This document shows, in pieces, positions 12,901-26,135 of a stretch of 64,000 bases of DNA. The position numbers and the translations under genes were made by a program. Under the pieces are notes generated by a model, which saw only the letters and a list, made by a program, of their open reading frames with translations, searched no databases and was not told the DNA's origin. The DNA is from Druceiella hillmani (lineage: Eukaryota > Arthropoda > Insecta > Lepidoptera > Hepialidae). Position 1 is the stretch's first letter; every line of letters begins with the position of its first letter. The stretch lies in assembly GCA_039881145.1 (NCBI GenBank), contig JAYKKI010000016.1, forward strand, positions 7,961,001-8,025,000. The letters run 5' to 3'.

Positions 12901-15050
12901 TGGTAAACAAACAAATTTAAGTAATAAAAATAAGTGAACGTGTGTTCAAACAGAGAATTAATTTTAAAAATGAACTAACATAAACCCATAAAAATATTGT
13001 TGTCATATCAATAAATTTATTATATCAGTGTTATATTTTTACCCGTCACTAGAATAGTATAAATATAAGAACAGTATTATGTATCTCAGTGATAACACAG
13101 AGGTTGGAAGTTTATTAAATCAAATCTCACCAAAGCTCTCAGAACGGTCTAGGTTATGAATGGTTGTTCTTACAACTCCTTCTTGAATGTTTGTTTTTCA
13201 CCTATCAAAACGGTATATTGTTGTGACACCCTGTTACGAGTATGTGGCATATTATTACTAGTAGCACATTGCGGTACGTCGCTTTGATAAGATGTAATTT
13301 AAAAATAGTTGACGACAAAATATATGAACATTTATTATCTGCTTTATGTTATCAGAGAATTAGTTTATAGTATAAGTAACAATATTATTTGTAGGTCTCA
13401 ATATAATAGTTAGTTTCTAATCAAAACATCTTGTCTTTAAAATACTTTCAAATCGTAAAACATGTCGGCTAATAACATATGGATTAAATCGGGATAATTT
13501 TTCTTAATCATATATTCATTATATTGAACAGAGTGGAGCAGATATACTTAAGAACGCTTTTAATTCTAATGCTAAGTAATATGTACAACGGAAAACGGTG
13601 CTTATTTACTTCTTTTTCCATGCTTCTAAAATTATACTTCCTGTTTAAAAAGCTCACGTTGTTAGAAAACACATACTTTGGGGAAGATTGTAGACTATAT
13701 ATAATCACGCTACAATTTATGGAAGCAGAACAGCTTTAAAGTGGAAAAATTTGTCTTTTTTTACTTTATTTGTTTATTTGTATTAATTTATGGGAACCAC
13801 ACGTTCGATTTACAAAGTTCTTTTTGTGTTAAAAAGCAAATGTTTTCAAAAAAAGTATTATCACGCTACAATTCACAGGAGTATGCCGTGATAAAAAACG
13901 AAAAAAAATTGGGGAACACTGCTTGAACGGTGCAAAGAAGACAGAGTTCTGCTTTTTTACTGACTGACCGTCTCGAGTAGCGAAGGGAGCTCATTTATAT
14001 ACCACATTGCGTGAACTATTATCTAATTTAAAAGTAATTAGACCCATAATTTAGATAATTTACGTGGGTGAAACCGCAGGCTGTAATTAGTTCTATTTAA
14101 AGGGATTTAATTCGTCGACAGTTTTATGAGATAATTGTTTTTATTAGGATTGGAACATTTTACGATTTAATGAATTACATCAATAAATAATAATAAATAC
14201 AACTGATAAAAATTGTTTTCAGGCCTTTAGAATGTCATTTTAATTTTGAACTTTTTTTAAACTTCACAGTTTCTTTTTTTGTTAAATCAACTGTGAAGCT
14301 TTATCTTTCCTTCATGACTGATTATTTTATTTTGCTTCTGACCGCATAATAAATATTGTTTATATTTATTCAATATTTTCTTGATATTATTTTCGCTTTA
14401 ACATTTTGCTTTTACGGTGACATTAATTCAAAGTGTCCACCGTAATTATAATACTTCGTTTTATTTTTTATCCAGCTTCATATCTCCTTTTCAAAAACTC
14501 TTTGAGGGTACGAACTATTTACTCTTTATAAAATTTAAAAATATTTCGTATATATTTCATCTCTAATTAACCATACCATAAACTTGTAGCCGTGACCCTC
14601 TTTGCCTTAAATTCATTTAAATGATTTATTTCTACGTGTGTACTTATCTTTTATCAAAAACAATATTTACGTTTTATCAATAGTAATAGTAATGAAAGTA
14701 AAGTGAAAGTAGTTTTTTGTCGAATGTCTAGATAATGACATTTTAAGTATTGTACGATTAACATTGGTTCACAGTTCCGCCCTGGTAGTATAAAATAAAA
14801 GATAAGTTTAAAAATAACTCCGAAGGATTTTCACGTTACTTTTCATTCTTACTATGTAGTTAAGTAGTTTAATGTCAAAACTCGTTAGGGTTATCTTGAA
14901 AGGTTATCTTGGTGATGTGTTAACTTGAAATGTATATCGCTGAAATGAGGTTTAGGTTTGTATATTAGATTTGGTAATGATCATATTGAGATATCCATCT
15001 TTTATTTATCTTAACACACGATGTAATATGCAACGAGTTTTTACTCTCGC
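12901..15050. other. AT-rich DNA, no gene seen
   Basis: A repeat-end motif (acgtgggtgaaaccgcaggc) occurs at about 14062. Open frames at 13508-13926 on both strands are AT-rich and unrecognised. Confidence 0.55.
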
Positions 15051-15216
15051 AGAAAATGAAAACCGACAAATTATTGCATGTATAATGATATAATGAAAAT
15101 GAAAACCGACAAATTATTGCATGTATAATGATATAATGAAAATGAAAACCGACAAATTATTGCATGTATAATGATATAATGAAAATGAAAACCGACAAAT
15201 TATTGCATGTAAAATA
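15051..15216 (+). repeat. 43-bp tandem repeat, four copies
   Basis: Copies of aaccgacaaattattgcatg followed by tataatgatataatgaaaat start at 15061, 15104, 15147 and 15190, exactly 43 bp apart. They are almost identical, which implies recent expansion. Confidence 0.95.
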
Positions 15217-15815
15217 ATATTCATTACAGAATTTTGTTATTGATATAAATATAAGGAGAATATTTATGTATAGTATATAATATCAGATCGCATTCGATAC
15301 ATGTAGAAATCTTGATGGAGTTTAGATTCATCATCATATAGTAAACTAAGAGGGTATTGATTAGGTTAAATAAAAAATGAAGATAATTTAGATTTTAATG
15401 ATTACCTTTTTTCATTTATTTGATATACAAAAATATTACCGATACACAAAAATATTACCGTATGTTTTGAGGTCAGGAATAAGGAAAATACACAGATTTT
15501 CCTGTCGTTTTAATTTTTAATTCAGTTTTCCAGACACATCTAAATATCACAGCTCTTCATAATCCTAAAAAAAGTACCTGAAATTTTTGAAGATCTTCAG
15601 TTTGAAGGGAAGAAAAGAGCATTTTAGTTTAGTAAAAGGGATTTTGGAGACGTTTTAGAAATTGTGTTTGGAAAAAATTACATTTGATATTTGTTATTTG
15701 TGAGTAAAAAATTAATCATTGTTTAGAAGACCATTTTTTTATATTTCAGAATTTGGTAGTACTAAGCCATTTTAGACATAACAACAATATAGTGTACATA
15801 CTTTTATTTCATATA

Positions 15816-15818
15816 CAC

Positions 15819-15880
<62 letters not shown>

Positions 15881-15902
15881 ATATATTATATATATATATA
15901 TT
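15816..15902 (+). repeat. (TA)n microsatellite, interrupted
   Basis: TA runs are broken by ttta and attata. Confidence 0.97.
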
Positions 15903-16379
15903 TTACTTTTATTTTTTACATAGAAATTGTCGCGCAGAACTAGGCTCATTTCCGACCTTAACAAAAATTTAAATCCGCATTGTTACGACATTACTTTGTA
16001 CGCTGACATCAGAGTGCTCTCATTTCTTGAACTGTAGATATACAAGTAGCTTCGGTATTTAATCTTATGGATGATAAAAATTAGTGACACTTTGAAAGCT
16101 TAGATCTTTTCAACACAATTGTTATAATGAAATGTAAATAATTTTTACTACTGTTCATTTAAGTTTCTTCTAAATTATAGCAGGTTGGATCAGTGATGAA
16201 CGACTTATGTACATAAAATTAATAAGCCTTTATTTTATTCGTTTCATTTGTACATAACTATATATGTAAGCAAGTATAGCGAGTCGATTTTCATCTATTT
16301 CTATTTGCCGTATCGATTTGGAAATTTTACAAACTCAAGTAATTTTTATGACAATACAATATTTTGGGCGGATATAATG

Positions 16380-16690
16380 ATGGAGGTGGGAAGTGGTCGA
16401 CATAAACCCGTCGAGTTTGGGCTGTTTTAACTTGTTCCAATGAGTCCTCTGGTTACATATTGTAATCGAGAGAATCTGACAATAGGAAAGGGATGTGGTC
16501 ATGAGAACTTCTCCATAGCTAACGTTAAGCCTATCGAGTTTAGGCTCATTTGGCTTGCCTCAACGTATCCTTTGGTTACGTATTATAATCAGGAGAATTT
16601 GGTAATAGAGGAGGGAGGTCTTCATGGGAACTTTTCAATGGCTATAATGGGTCTCTTGATTATGAACAGTGCTTTTTTGAATTTATAGAG
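16380..16690 (+). repeat. Two diverged ~120-bp tandem units abutting a transposon copy
   Basis: Units begin near aacccgtcgagtttgggctg (about 16405) and agcctatcgagtttaggctc (about 16528). Shared landmarks are tggttacatattgtaatcga / tggttacgtattataatcag and gagaacttctccatagc / gggaacttttcaatggc. The frames read through the repeat (LVTYCNRENL and LVTYYNQENL), but a stop interrupts the first unit. The second unit ends where the repeat at 16690 starts. Confidence 0.6.
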
Positions 16691-18560
16691 TCTCATATCT
16701 CAAAAGACAAAACGGAACCCTTATAAGAACACTCATTGTCATTTAATCCTCTTGGAAATTGAGGATTTGATTTTATTATTCCTATATAGTACGTCATATC
16801 GTTGGAAAGGACTTTTTTATATCAATAAAGTTGTTTATAATTTTTTCTCGTAATTTTCGGTCTCCAAATGAAAGATATACAAAAATATATGTTCCTCTCA
16901 ACCTAAAATTACGAAAAATAGGGCATTTTTTGAAGCCTACGCAAAACTTGTAGGAAAACTACAGCGATTATCTTAGATCTTGTACTTTTTTATGTAGACA
17001 ATTATTCGAAGCCTACGCTAAAGTTGTAGGAAAACTACAGCGATTATCTTAGATCTTGTACTTTTTTATATAGACAATTATTCGAAGCCTACGCTAAAGT
17101 TGTAGGAAAACTACAGCGATTATCTTAGATCTTGTACTTTTTTATATAGACAATTATTCGAAGCCTACGCTAAAGTTGTAGGAAAACTACAGCGATTATC
17201 TTAGATCTTGTACTTTATTATATAGACAATTATTCGAAGCCTACGCTAAAGTTGTAGGAAAACTACAGCGATTATCTTAGATCTTGTACTTTTTTATATA
17301 GACAATTATTCGAAGCCTACGCTAAAGTTGTAGGAAAACTACAGCGATTATCTTAGATCTTGTACTTTTTTATATAGACAATTATTCGAAGCCTACGCTA
17401 AAGTTGTAGGAAAACTACAGCGGTTATCTTAGATCTTGTACTTTTTTATATAGACAATTATTCGAAGCCTACGCTAACGTTGTAGGAAAACTACAGCGAT
17501 TATCTTAGATCTTGTACTTTTTTATATAGACAATTATTCGAAGCCTACGCTAAAGTTGTAGGAAAATTACAGCGATTATCTTAGATCTTGTACTTTTTTA
17601 TATAGACAATTATTCGAAGCCTACGCTAAAGTTGTAGGAAAACTACAGCGATTATCTTAGATCTTGTACTTTTTTATATAGACAATTATTCGAAGCCTAC
17701 GCTAAAGTTGTAGGAAAACTACAGCGATTATCTTAGATCTTGTACTTTTTTATATAGACAATTATTCGAAGCCTACGCTAAAGTTGTAGGAAAACTACAG
17801 CGATTATCTTAGATCTTGTACTTTTTTATATAGACAATTATTCGAAGCCTACGCTAAAGTTGTAGGAAAACTACAGCGATTATCTTAGATCTTGTACTTT
17901 TTTATATAGACAATTATTCGAAGCCTACGCTAAAGTTGTAGGAAAACTACAGCGATTATCTTAGATCTTGTACTTTTTTATATAGACAATTATTCGAAGC
18001 CTACGCTAAAGTTGTAGGAAAACTACAGCGGTTATCTTAGATCTTGTACTTTTTTATATAGACAATTATTCGAAGCCTACGCTAAAGTTGTAGGAAAACT
18101 ACAGCGATTATCTTAGATCTTGTACTTTTTTATATAGACAATTATTCGAAGCCTACGCTAAAGTTGTAGGAAAATTACAGCGATTATCTTAGATCTTGTA
18201 CTTTTTTATATAGACAATTATTCGAAGCCTACGCTAAAGTTGTAGGAAAACTACAGCGATTATCTTAGATCTTGTACTTTTTTATATAGACAATTATTCG
18301 AAGCCTACGCTAAAGTTGTAGGAAAACTACAGCGATTATCTTAGATCTTGTACTTTTTTATATAGACAATTATTCGAAGCCTACGCTAAAGTTGTAGGAA
18401 AACTACAGCGGTTATCTTAGGTCTTATATTTTTTTAAATAAGGAATTTTTTAAAGCCTACGCAAAAGTTGTAGAAAAACTACAGAGATTATCTTATATCT
18501 TATTTTTTTTTAAATATGCATCACGTTTTAATGCCTGTGAAATATATATTAGGCAATATA
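16690..18560 (+). mobile_element. Dispersed lepidopteran repeat (GGAACCC family) carrying the 76-bp satellite
   Basis: The left end has ctcaaaagacaaaacggaac then ccttataagaacactc (16700-16735), the hallmark of a repeat widespread in Lepidoptera. Sequence just left of the array (16880-16930, including cctaaaattacgaaaaatag) and just right of it (18495-18530, including gcatcacgttttaatgcc) matches, on the opposite strand, consecutive parts of the copies at 11960-12900. The element is therefore one copy interrupted by expansion of its own internal 76 bp. No protein is encoded. Confidence 0.7.
16930..18512 (+). repeat. 76-bp tandem satellite (about 19 near-identical units plus degenerate end units)
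   Basis: Units start every 76 bp from 17006 to 18374 (19 units), with a diverged unit at each end (16930 and 18450). Each carries a bulged inverted repeat in which TGTAG pairs with CTACA and CGC with GCG, so a transcript could form a repeated hairpin. Marker variants (cggttatct in units starting 17386 and 17994; aaaattacag in 17538 and 18146) recur at exactly 8 units (608 bp), showing that a block of eight units was itself duplicated. Inner units are almost identical while the outer two are diverged, as expected when unequal crossing-over homogenises the middle of an array. The unit is a piece of the transposon that encloses it. Confidence 0.97.
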
Positions 18561-20095
18561 TTTATATTGTAAAAAATTAATACCCGTACTTTAATATAAT
18601 TATGCGTAGGCAACCCTCATAGTGCAAGTTTTACTCGTGCTTGAATTAACATTAATAAACCTGTTATTAAGATTATAAATTAATTGAATTTAAAATTAAT
18701 AAATCTGTTATTAAGATTATAAATTTAACTTTTTATTCTTATTTCATTATTTTTCGTATGGTTATTTTCTTTTAAAAAAGTAAATATGTGATTTTATAAC
18801 TATATATTTTATGTTATAAGAATAAATATAATTTTTCTATCTTTGTTTTATTATTTTCAATATTATTATTTTGGATATAATTTTTAACCCTTAATAAATA
18901 TATAAAAGCTTACAGACACGAACTCTGAGCTGTGTCGTAAACTCTAAATAATCAATACCCGCCTTGCGCTAATATAGTTCTTATAAGCTATCTACCCATG
19001 CCTCTATTGATATATAATATACTTAGATGAGATAAACTTTCAAAGTTTTTTAGATTCATTACATTGTATGTCGTCTTATTCCTTTTGGTTTTATCTTAAT
19101 AAATTGTAACGATAAATATTTAAAGGATAATTAAAGATATAAATGATAATAACGATTGAAAACCCATGAAAATTCGAAGTAAAATTTTGTTGTTATTAAC
19201 GTTTTGTTCATAATAAATGGCAAATGTAATATTATTTCACAGTACTAATTTAGAAAATTATTTTTCTAATTTATAAAAATAATGAAGAGCCCCTCTCTGA
19301 TTACGCCTTCTATAATTCAAATTTTATCATGCATATCAATGCAAGTGACACATAACGTCATATAAATACTTTCATAAATTTACCACTAGACAGCGATAGT
19401 ATAGCGTTATACATGTAGATTGGTTCAGGTCGAGTGTATAATATTTTAAGGAATGTTTCTATGTTTGAAATAAAAATGTATGTCACGATAATAAATTTTT
19501 GATTCAAGAATCGGAACTTAACGGAATAAGACTGCAAAATGTTTGACTTTTGCTAACTTTTTTAACTGCTAATATCTAGTAATATCTTTTTTAGGTCTTT
19601 AAAATTTATGCTATATCCAATGCCAAATTTCAGCTGAACTAGATTTGCCCAAGTAATAAGATTGTATAATTAATTGTAATCTATATAAATATTTCTTTCT
19701 AGATTTTTAGATTCACTGCCTAAAAATTACTAAAAAATAAAGTACGTAACTATTGAAAGGATCTGTTAAATTAGCATGACAATTAGCGGCTAATATGTTG
19801 GAGGTACACTGAGTAAGAAAAACGAATGCCTCAGTATTTACCAATATTAACTATTCTCGCCTTGACCACCCGGTTTGTCTCAGGGACCCGTAACATCCTC
19901 CCTCATACAAAAATGAGTACTTTCGAAAGTCTCCTAATAGTATCCCATTACTACCATCAAATGCTTCCACTCAACATGGGTCAGTATTGTCCCTTCGCAA
20001 TGAGTCATTTAGGATCATTGTTCCATTTCTTTAAAACCATTTTTAGCAAATGTTCTAAATGATCTAAAGATCGAACCATTTTTGGTGATCAAGTT
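18561..20095. other. AT-rich DNA, no gene seen
   Basis: A 78-codon plus-strand frame at 19826 lies next to the LINE relic and may be decayed transposon sequence; no motif was recognised. Confidence 0.5.
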
Positions 20096-20420
20096 TCAGT
20101 GACTAAAATTACCACGTCCTAAAGAACAGCGTACTACTACTATACTATCTCGCATGCTCTCCATTAAAACTCGACGCGCATCGTCGTGCTTACTGCAGTT
20201 AAATATACTGCAGTAATCGCAGGTACAGGCCAGGGTTATCTCGTAGAGGAAATCGATACAAACTCGGGCGGAAGGCGCCATGTCCCGTGAGGAATTGCGA
20301 CGTGTAATAATCGAGTTTTCCCGACTCGCTCAGAAAGCTCATGAAAAACATTTTAGTTGAAATGTTTGAAATTGAACTTATGACTCCAACAATTAGAGCG
20401 AACAAACATTTTGTTTCCAT
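20096..20420 (-). pseudogene. C-terminal relic of a LINE (R1/jockey-type) reverse-transcriptase ORF
   Basis: On the minus strand one frame reads SQFLTGHGAFRPSLYRF (about 20300-20250), and an adjacent frame continues with ACTCDYCSIFNCSKHDDARR (about 20230-20160). The motif LTGHG-x-F-x(3)-L-x-R-F followed by C-x(2)-C and a CP-like, R-rich segment is typical of the end of ORF2 in R1 and jockey clade LINEs, where it follows the reverse-transcriptase domain and forms the zinc-knuckle region. A frameshift separates the two halves. No RT catalytic motif is seen upstream (20420-20600), so only the tail survives. The segment is clearly richer in GC than its neighbours, as expected of former coding sequence. 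The clade is assigned from the motif alone. Confidence 0.6.
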
Positions 20421-20711
20421 TTAATACATTAGTCTAGATGTTATACATTCGGAACGACATTGATTCCACTCAAAAGTCATAAGTTTTGGTAAATCAAGTT
20501 TAAAGTTTTAACATTCGGCGCATTCTGTAATATAATTGAGGTAGAAGGTAATTAGTGTAGGAGACCAAGATATGTAGATATGTGTACATTAAGCTAATTT
20601 TTCTTTTTTTTAGTTAAGTATCTTTTATTCTGATAGTGCGATATATGCGCAATACGTTTTCATACATATAATATTACTTAAATCTGATAGGACGGATAGC
20701 AATATACCTAG

Positions 20712-21245
20712 TTGCATTCTGGTTGATAGATTCCTATGCCCTATAGAAATATTATTAAAGTCATTTCCACTGTACAAAGTACAGGAATGCAATCGATTAC
20801 ATAACTCAACACTTTTTTTTTAATTGCAACGTGTACAAAAGCGTTCCTCCGATATATGTATATAAGACAGTATGGTTACTTCTCACTTTTATTTCCTACT
20901 TTTTTCGTCTTGGGTATGCTAGGTTTGTATTCCTTGCAACTTAGAAGAGGCTAGAGTATGAATTTATCTTCAAGCTATTACTAAATCTAATAGTACGACA
21001 TTGTGGTTGATAAATTCCTATGCCCTATAGAAATATTATTAAAGTCGTTTCCACTGTACAAAGTACAGGAATGTAATCGATTACACAACCCAACTTTTTT
21101 TTTTAATTGCAACGTGTGCAACAGACTTTCCTCCGATATATGTATATGAAATAGTATGGTTACTTCTCATTGTTATTTCAGTCTGATTTCGTCTTGGGTA
21201 TGCTAGGTTTACATTGTCTGTAATTTAGAAGAGACGTGAATATGA
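20712..21245 (+). repeat. ~245-bp direct repeat, copies offset by about 284 bp
   Basis: The segments 20715-20955 and 21000-21240 share ttcctatgccctatagaaat, attattaaagtc, ccactgtacaaagtacagga, cctccgatatatgtatat and cgtcttgggtatgctaggtt. A short unrelated stretch separates them. No open frame is conserved between the copies. Confidence 0.85.
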
Positions 21246-22914
21246 AATTTATTTTCCTACTATAAAAAGGAAAAGTCCTTTGCGCTATATTATTGACCAA
21301 ACTTTCATTCTTCGTACTCATGCAATCACCACCCTTTAGGACCGATTTATATTGCAACTCTCCATTTTTACGCGGTATTCAACTGCTCAACCACATAATC
21401 GTAGTCGCACCAAAGTGTGATTTATTTATGATGAGCAAAAGTAAATTTGTTTATAACGTTTCACATAAAAGTTTAAATTGTGCTAAACCATTAATTGCTT
21501 AGTATTACCGATAAATGTGTGTCCAAATAAATAAAAATAAAATAAATATTTATTTTTAACTGAATCAGAAATAAATAAACATATAAAGTAAATGTTTAAA
21601 AGAAGGTTTATTTTGAAATGGATTATTGCCGAAAATTACCTATTCTCGACACATTAGTAGATGGAAAATTGCAATTTATGAAATATAGTTATGATTTTAT
21701 TTATATTTTAGGTTACGCGTTAATTACTAGTTCAAATCTAAATTTTATCTATAAAATATTAAGTTAGAGAATAAATAGTTAACATATTTTAAATTTTACT
21801 CCGGCTTTGATATACGGCTATTATATAGTTTATATATTCTATAGTTATTTAATAACGAAGAACAGTAAATGGTAATTGCATGAAATGGAATCCATTTATG
21901 GCGATATTGAACTTCACCATCTTGTGAATTCACCACTTTCGTAAGATGGAGAATACAGCATCACATATCTCTTTGCTACCGTTGAGAGTAATTATGTTAT
22001 TGTGACCTAATATTGAATCTACGTTTTTCTTATCTTTTAAAGTGAATTCAACACATGATACAATGAATTTGAGAATAACCGAAAGACCTCATAACAATAT
22101 TTGGTAGCAATAATTTAACATTAGAATCACGAAGTTATTAAATTGTTGTTAACTTTAAATTATTTTTTAAATATTTTCTTTAACTGTATCTTTGGTACGA
22201 CCTTGATATTTTATGTACAGATTTATCGCTACTTTTCAACTTCTTGATGTCATATCGGTATAAAACTATTAAGTAAAGTGCATTGTAAAATTAGATATCT
22301 TGCATACAATATAAACTCTGAGAGAAAGTTTGTCTATATAAGTTTCATCTATGGAAACCCGTAAAATATTACTATTTCTTATCTAACAACCGTATCCGTC
22401 AACTATATTGCACTGCGGTTATCTTTGTGTTACGACAAACTAGCGTAATGCGTTGCAACTTGCAACCATTAACGCAATGTGAGCAAATGCGCCCCATGAA
22501 GGTTCAAACTCATAGGTTATTTAACCGAATTCTTCATCATTTTCACAGAATATTTGTGAAAGTGGAATGTGAGAACTTCAAAATGATAATATGGTAGGTA
22601 TTATTTTTTACGTAAGCTATATTGAATAAGAGTGTATTAAATTAATTACAGTACATGACACATGCTACTTTGTAATGAAGTTATGATTTATATTATGCCA
22701 ACATTATTTTTACTATTATTCAGCGTAATTGCTCAATAACACGGAAAGAACGACAGGCATATAACTTTAATAGCATAATCGTTTCTATATTTTAATGCAA
22801 TTCCACAGCCGTCAAAATGTGAAAAAAATAAAGCTCCTTGCAAGTTTCGTAAGAGTACGGAAATGAAATAAGTTAGAAAATCTAATTAATAGAATGAAAA
22901 CTCTAGTTAAATTA
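21246..22914. other. AT-rich DNA, no gene seen
   Basis: Nothing beyond a chance 69-codon frame at 21293. Confidence 0.6.
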
Positions 22915-23515
22915 AAAAAAACCGGCCAAGTGCGAGTCGAACTCGCGTACGAAGGATTCCGTAGCACTAAGCAATATAAAACAAATAGGTTTGTATTTCT
23001 CGAAGGCACTGTAAAAAACAAAAGTTGTTGCTCCGGTTGGTATCGAAAATATCCTATACCTCAAAAACTACACATTTCTTATTCAAACCAAAAATGTTTC
23101 TTGAAAGCTTATTTTAAGTTCTATTACCTTAATTTTTTTCCAGAATTTTACACATGGTAGTTGAAAAGTTAAAGCGGGGGGGGGGGTGTGACACTTTTTA
23201 AAACTTTAGTAGCACATATTTCCCCAACTAAGGCTTGAAATGAAGTCATCTTCGAATATCTATATCATTTTTTAAGACCTACCTAAAGATATCCCCACGC
23301 TCCCATGCATTTGATTTTTTTCGTCCTTCAGTTACATGTATGGAATGCAACCCCTAATATTATTTTTTTTCATAATACCCCTATTTCATTGTATGACAGT
23401 TTATAAACGATACCTACCAACCAAATTTCTTTTATATATTGGCAATAGTCTCCAAGTAAGATGGTTGTGACATACATATACACACACCGTCAAAATCATT
23501 TTTCTTTAGATTATA
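22915..23515 (+). mobile_element. Dispersed lepidopteran repeat (accggccaagtgcgagtcg type)
   Basis: The 5' end reads accggccaagtgcgagtcga then actcgcgtacgaaggattcc, which I recognise as a very common lepidopteran repeat start. Later landmarks also fit: tacctaaagatatccccacg, aaacgatacctaccaaccaa, and gtgacatacatatacacaca near the 3' end where the full family has a (GACA)n tract. An 11-base G run sits at 23176-23186. It is non-coding; open frames across it on both strands are incidental. Confidence 0.75.
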
Positions 23516-24186
23516 GAGTACTATCTAGTGGTGAACCTTTTATCCGTAAATTTACATTGATTGGGTATGGGAAATTTAGTAAAAAAATTAGAAGAATTCT
23601 TTTCTGAGTATCAGGTCAAATGTTTAATTAAATTTAGATGTAAATCGCTAAATAAAAAATAGTAAAATGTACAAAGTTTTCTTACTTAGAGTCTTTTCAT
23701 TTTTGATAATATCCTAACAGTAGCTTGAAACACCAGCTAATTCACTAGGTTTTGTAAAAATAGGTTTCAAGGTTTTACAAATAAATTTTCTCACAATATC
23801 CATAAACTTTTTAACTAATTTTTCCTACTCTACTTAGTTTGAAATAGGTGGAACTTTCAAAAATATTTATGACTTGCAGCTTTTTAATATTTATAAGTTA
23901 ACCCGATATTAGATCTTAATTAACGTGAAGAATTTCAGGAAGATAATCTTCATACCAATTTGTCTAACATATAAACGTAAATATTTTCGCCCTTAAACAT
24001 TAAATATTTTTTTAATACGAATTATGAATTGGAAAAGTCACCACTAGAAATATAACAGATTAAAAAAAAGTATCCTGAATCGTTAATAAAAAGCGTTTAA
24101 TAAAAGTAAATGAAGATACCATGTTGGTATACTATTCCATTATCAGTATATTTTTGTTTCTCGTTAAACGACTTGATATCAACTTA

Positions 24187-24268
24187 GAAAACTATATAAC
24201 ACCATGAAACTATATAACACCAGAAAACTATATAGACAGAAACTATATAACACCAGAAAACTATATAC
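24187..24268 (+). repeat. ~19-bp minisatellite, about five copies
   Basis: The unit is gaaaactatataacacca with small length changes (one copy reads gaaaactatatagaca). Confidence 0.85.
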
Positions 24269-24369
24269 TTCCAGTAAAAGCAATAAGGAGCGTTGGCTAT
24301 TTGACTATCGTTGGGTTAGTGGAGATGTCGAAAGGATTAGGCAAAAATATATAGTTTTTGTGAGTCTTT

Positions 24370-24590
24370 AACGCCCATATGCACACACGGTGAAGACTAT
24401 CAGTCGGACTTACTGACACTTAAAACGTATTTCTGTTTGTCATTAACTGCCAGTCGAGTCGGAATAAGAGTCAACTTACCAACTGTGCTCTATTGCACGG
24501 TAGAATTCCTAAAGTGTACACACAAAATACGTTTTTAACTGACAGTAAATCCGAGTGAAAGTCCTAACCCTGTATGGGGCATTCGGGCCA
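24370..24590. mobile_element. Palindromic MITE-like element
   Basis: The left arm (cagtcggacttactgacact then taaaacgtattt) pairs imperfectly with the right arm (aaatacgtttttaactgaca then gtaaatccgag). The similarity extends outward to gcccatatgcacacac on the left and the gtatggggcattc region on the right. The ~70-bp centre is unpaired. It has no coding capacity; this shape is typical of non-autonomous inverted-repeat elements. Confidence 0.55.
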
Positions 24591-25734
24591 ATATCTTCAT
24601 TTAATTTAATTTTTATGATAATTCCTTGTTTAAGTATTTGTGTGTATTAAAATTCATAGACTGATACGTGATGGGTTTTCTGAAAGCCTTGAATTTTAGA
24701 AAATCCAACACGTGTCATTCGATGATTTTTTAATATCAAAAATCTTAAAGGTGACGGAACCGAATACTGCAAAGAAAACCGCACACTGACAATATTTTAA
24801 GTTTCCGTATCAATACTGTAGAATGTAACCGTGTTGAATTATAAGCTAATCAGTACACAGAAAAAAAAATCGTCAAGATTCATAAAAATATGATTGTAGA
24901 ATAATTCAGAATTCGATGGATCACTGAATCACCCTGAATTCAACATATTCTGTGTCGGTTGTAGTCTATTACTCTTATAGTAGTCACACAATATCTTGAA
25001 GCTCAGTCTTTAAGCGAACTCAATAACGATATTGAGTTTCAGTCTATTGCGGTAAACAACCTATTTCTCTGAATAAGAACCTGGAAACCACATTTATTTA
25101 ATGTATTAAGATAACAAATATCAGATATCAAGTAAGCCACGTATCGTCAGTATTGGATCGATAATTTTCTCTTACTATGTACATAATCATAATTAAATTG
25201 AAAAACTATTCAAGGCTGAATAAGGTGTTAAGGTGTGTCGAGTCGTATATCGCTTTGATGATGTCTCGTGGCGCTACGAATGAACATACTATGGAACGTT
25301 TAACCCTTGCGATAACACTGAAATAAAGGATATCGAGAACGAGGCATGTTTCGGGAAACAATTTTTGTTTATTATTATAATCAACAAATTTTTCATCTTA
25401 TAATCAGGGATCTATGTGAACCGGCTTGTACTACCAATTTAAACATTTCTGTACGTAAGTTTGTACATAGAGAGTGACAAAAACAAATGTTAAAAAAGTT
25501 ATCTAACTTCGACACAAATATCCAAAAACGGCATTCTTCAATTTATTTTGAAATATGCTTTTATTAGGTCGATTTATATGTAACTATGTAATGGAATCTG
25601 CAAAACTAAATCTCATGCACTTCTAATTGTTGTATCGTCATGAAACTTAGCAGTTGTGTGTAGTTCTGGTGATAATACAATAATTTTATTTAAAAAAGTT
25701 AATCTTAAAACAAAAATAGATTAAAAAAATAGCA

Positions 25735-26135
25735 GAATTCTTAACTTAAATTTTCACTCAATTTCCAGAGGTCTGAAATATTTAAAATTTTGCACACGTA
25801 TCAACGACCGATGACAATTTAATAATTTCATAAAATAAAAAAAATGTTTTACATTAAGACAAAAAAGACTAACAAAACGGAAATTATCAATTAAATTTTC
25901 ACTCACTTCTCGACATCTGAATTATTTAAAATTTTGCACACGTGTCAAGAACCGATGACAATGTAATAACTTCATAAAATAAAAAAAATGTTTTACATTA
26001 AGACAAAAAAGACTAACAAAACGGAATTTATCAATTAAATTTTCACTCACTTCTCGACATCTGAATTATTTAAAATTTTGCACACGTGTCAAGAACCGAT
26101 GACAATATAATAACTTCATAAAATAAAAAAAATAT
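25735..26135 (+). repeat. 144-bp tandem repeat, about 2.8 copies
   Basis: The landmark agacaaaaaagactaacaaa occurs at 25857 and 26001 (144 bp). The landmark aaattttgcacacgtgtcaa occurs in each unit, with a diverged first copy (cacgtatcaacgaccgatga). The two inner copies are nearly identical. Confidence 0.9.

Noticed and set aside
16930..18512. 76-bp periodic array as a CRISPR array
   Set aside because: There are no unique spacers: the whole 76-bp unit repeats, and the genome is eukaryotic.
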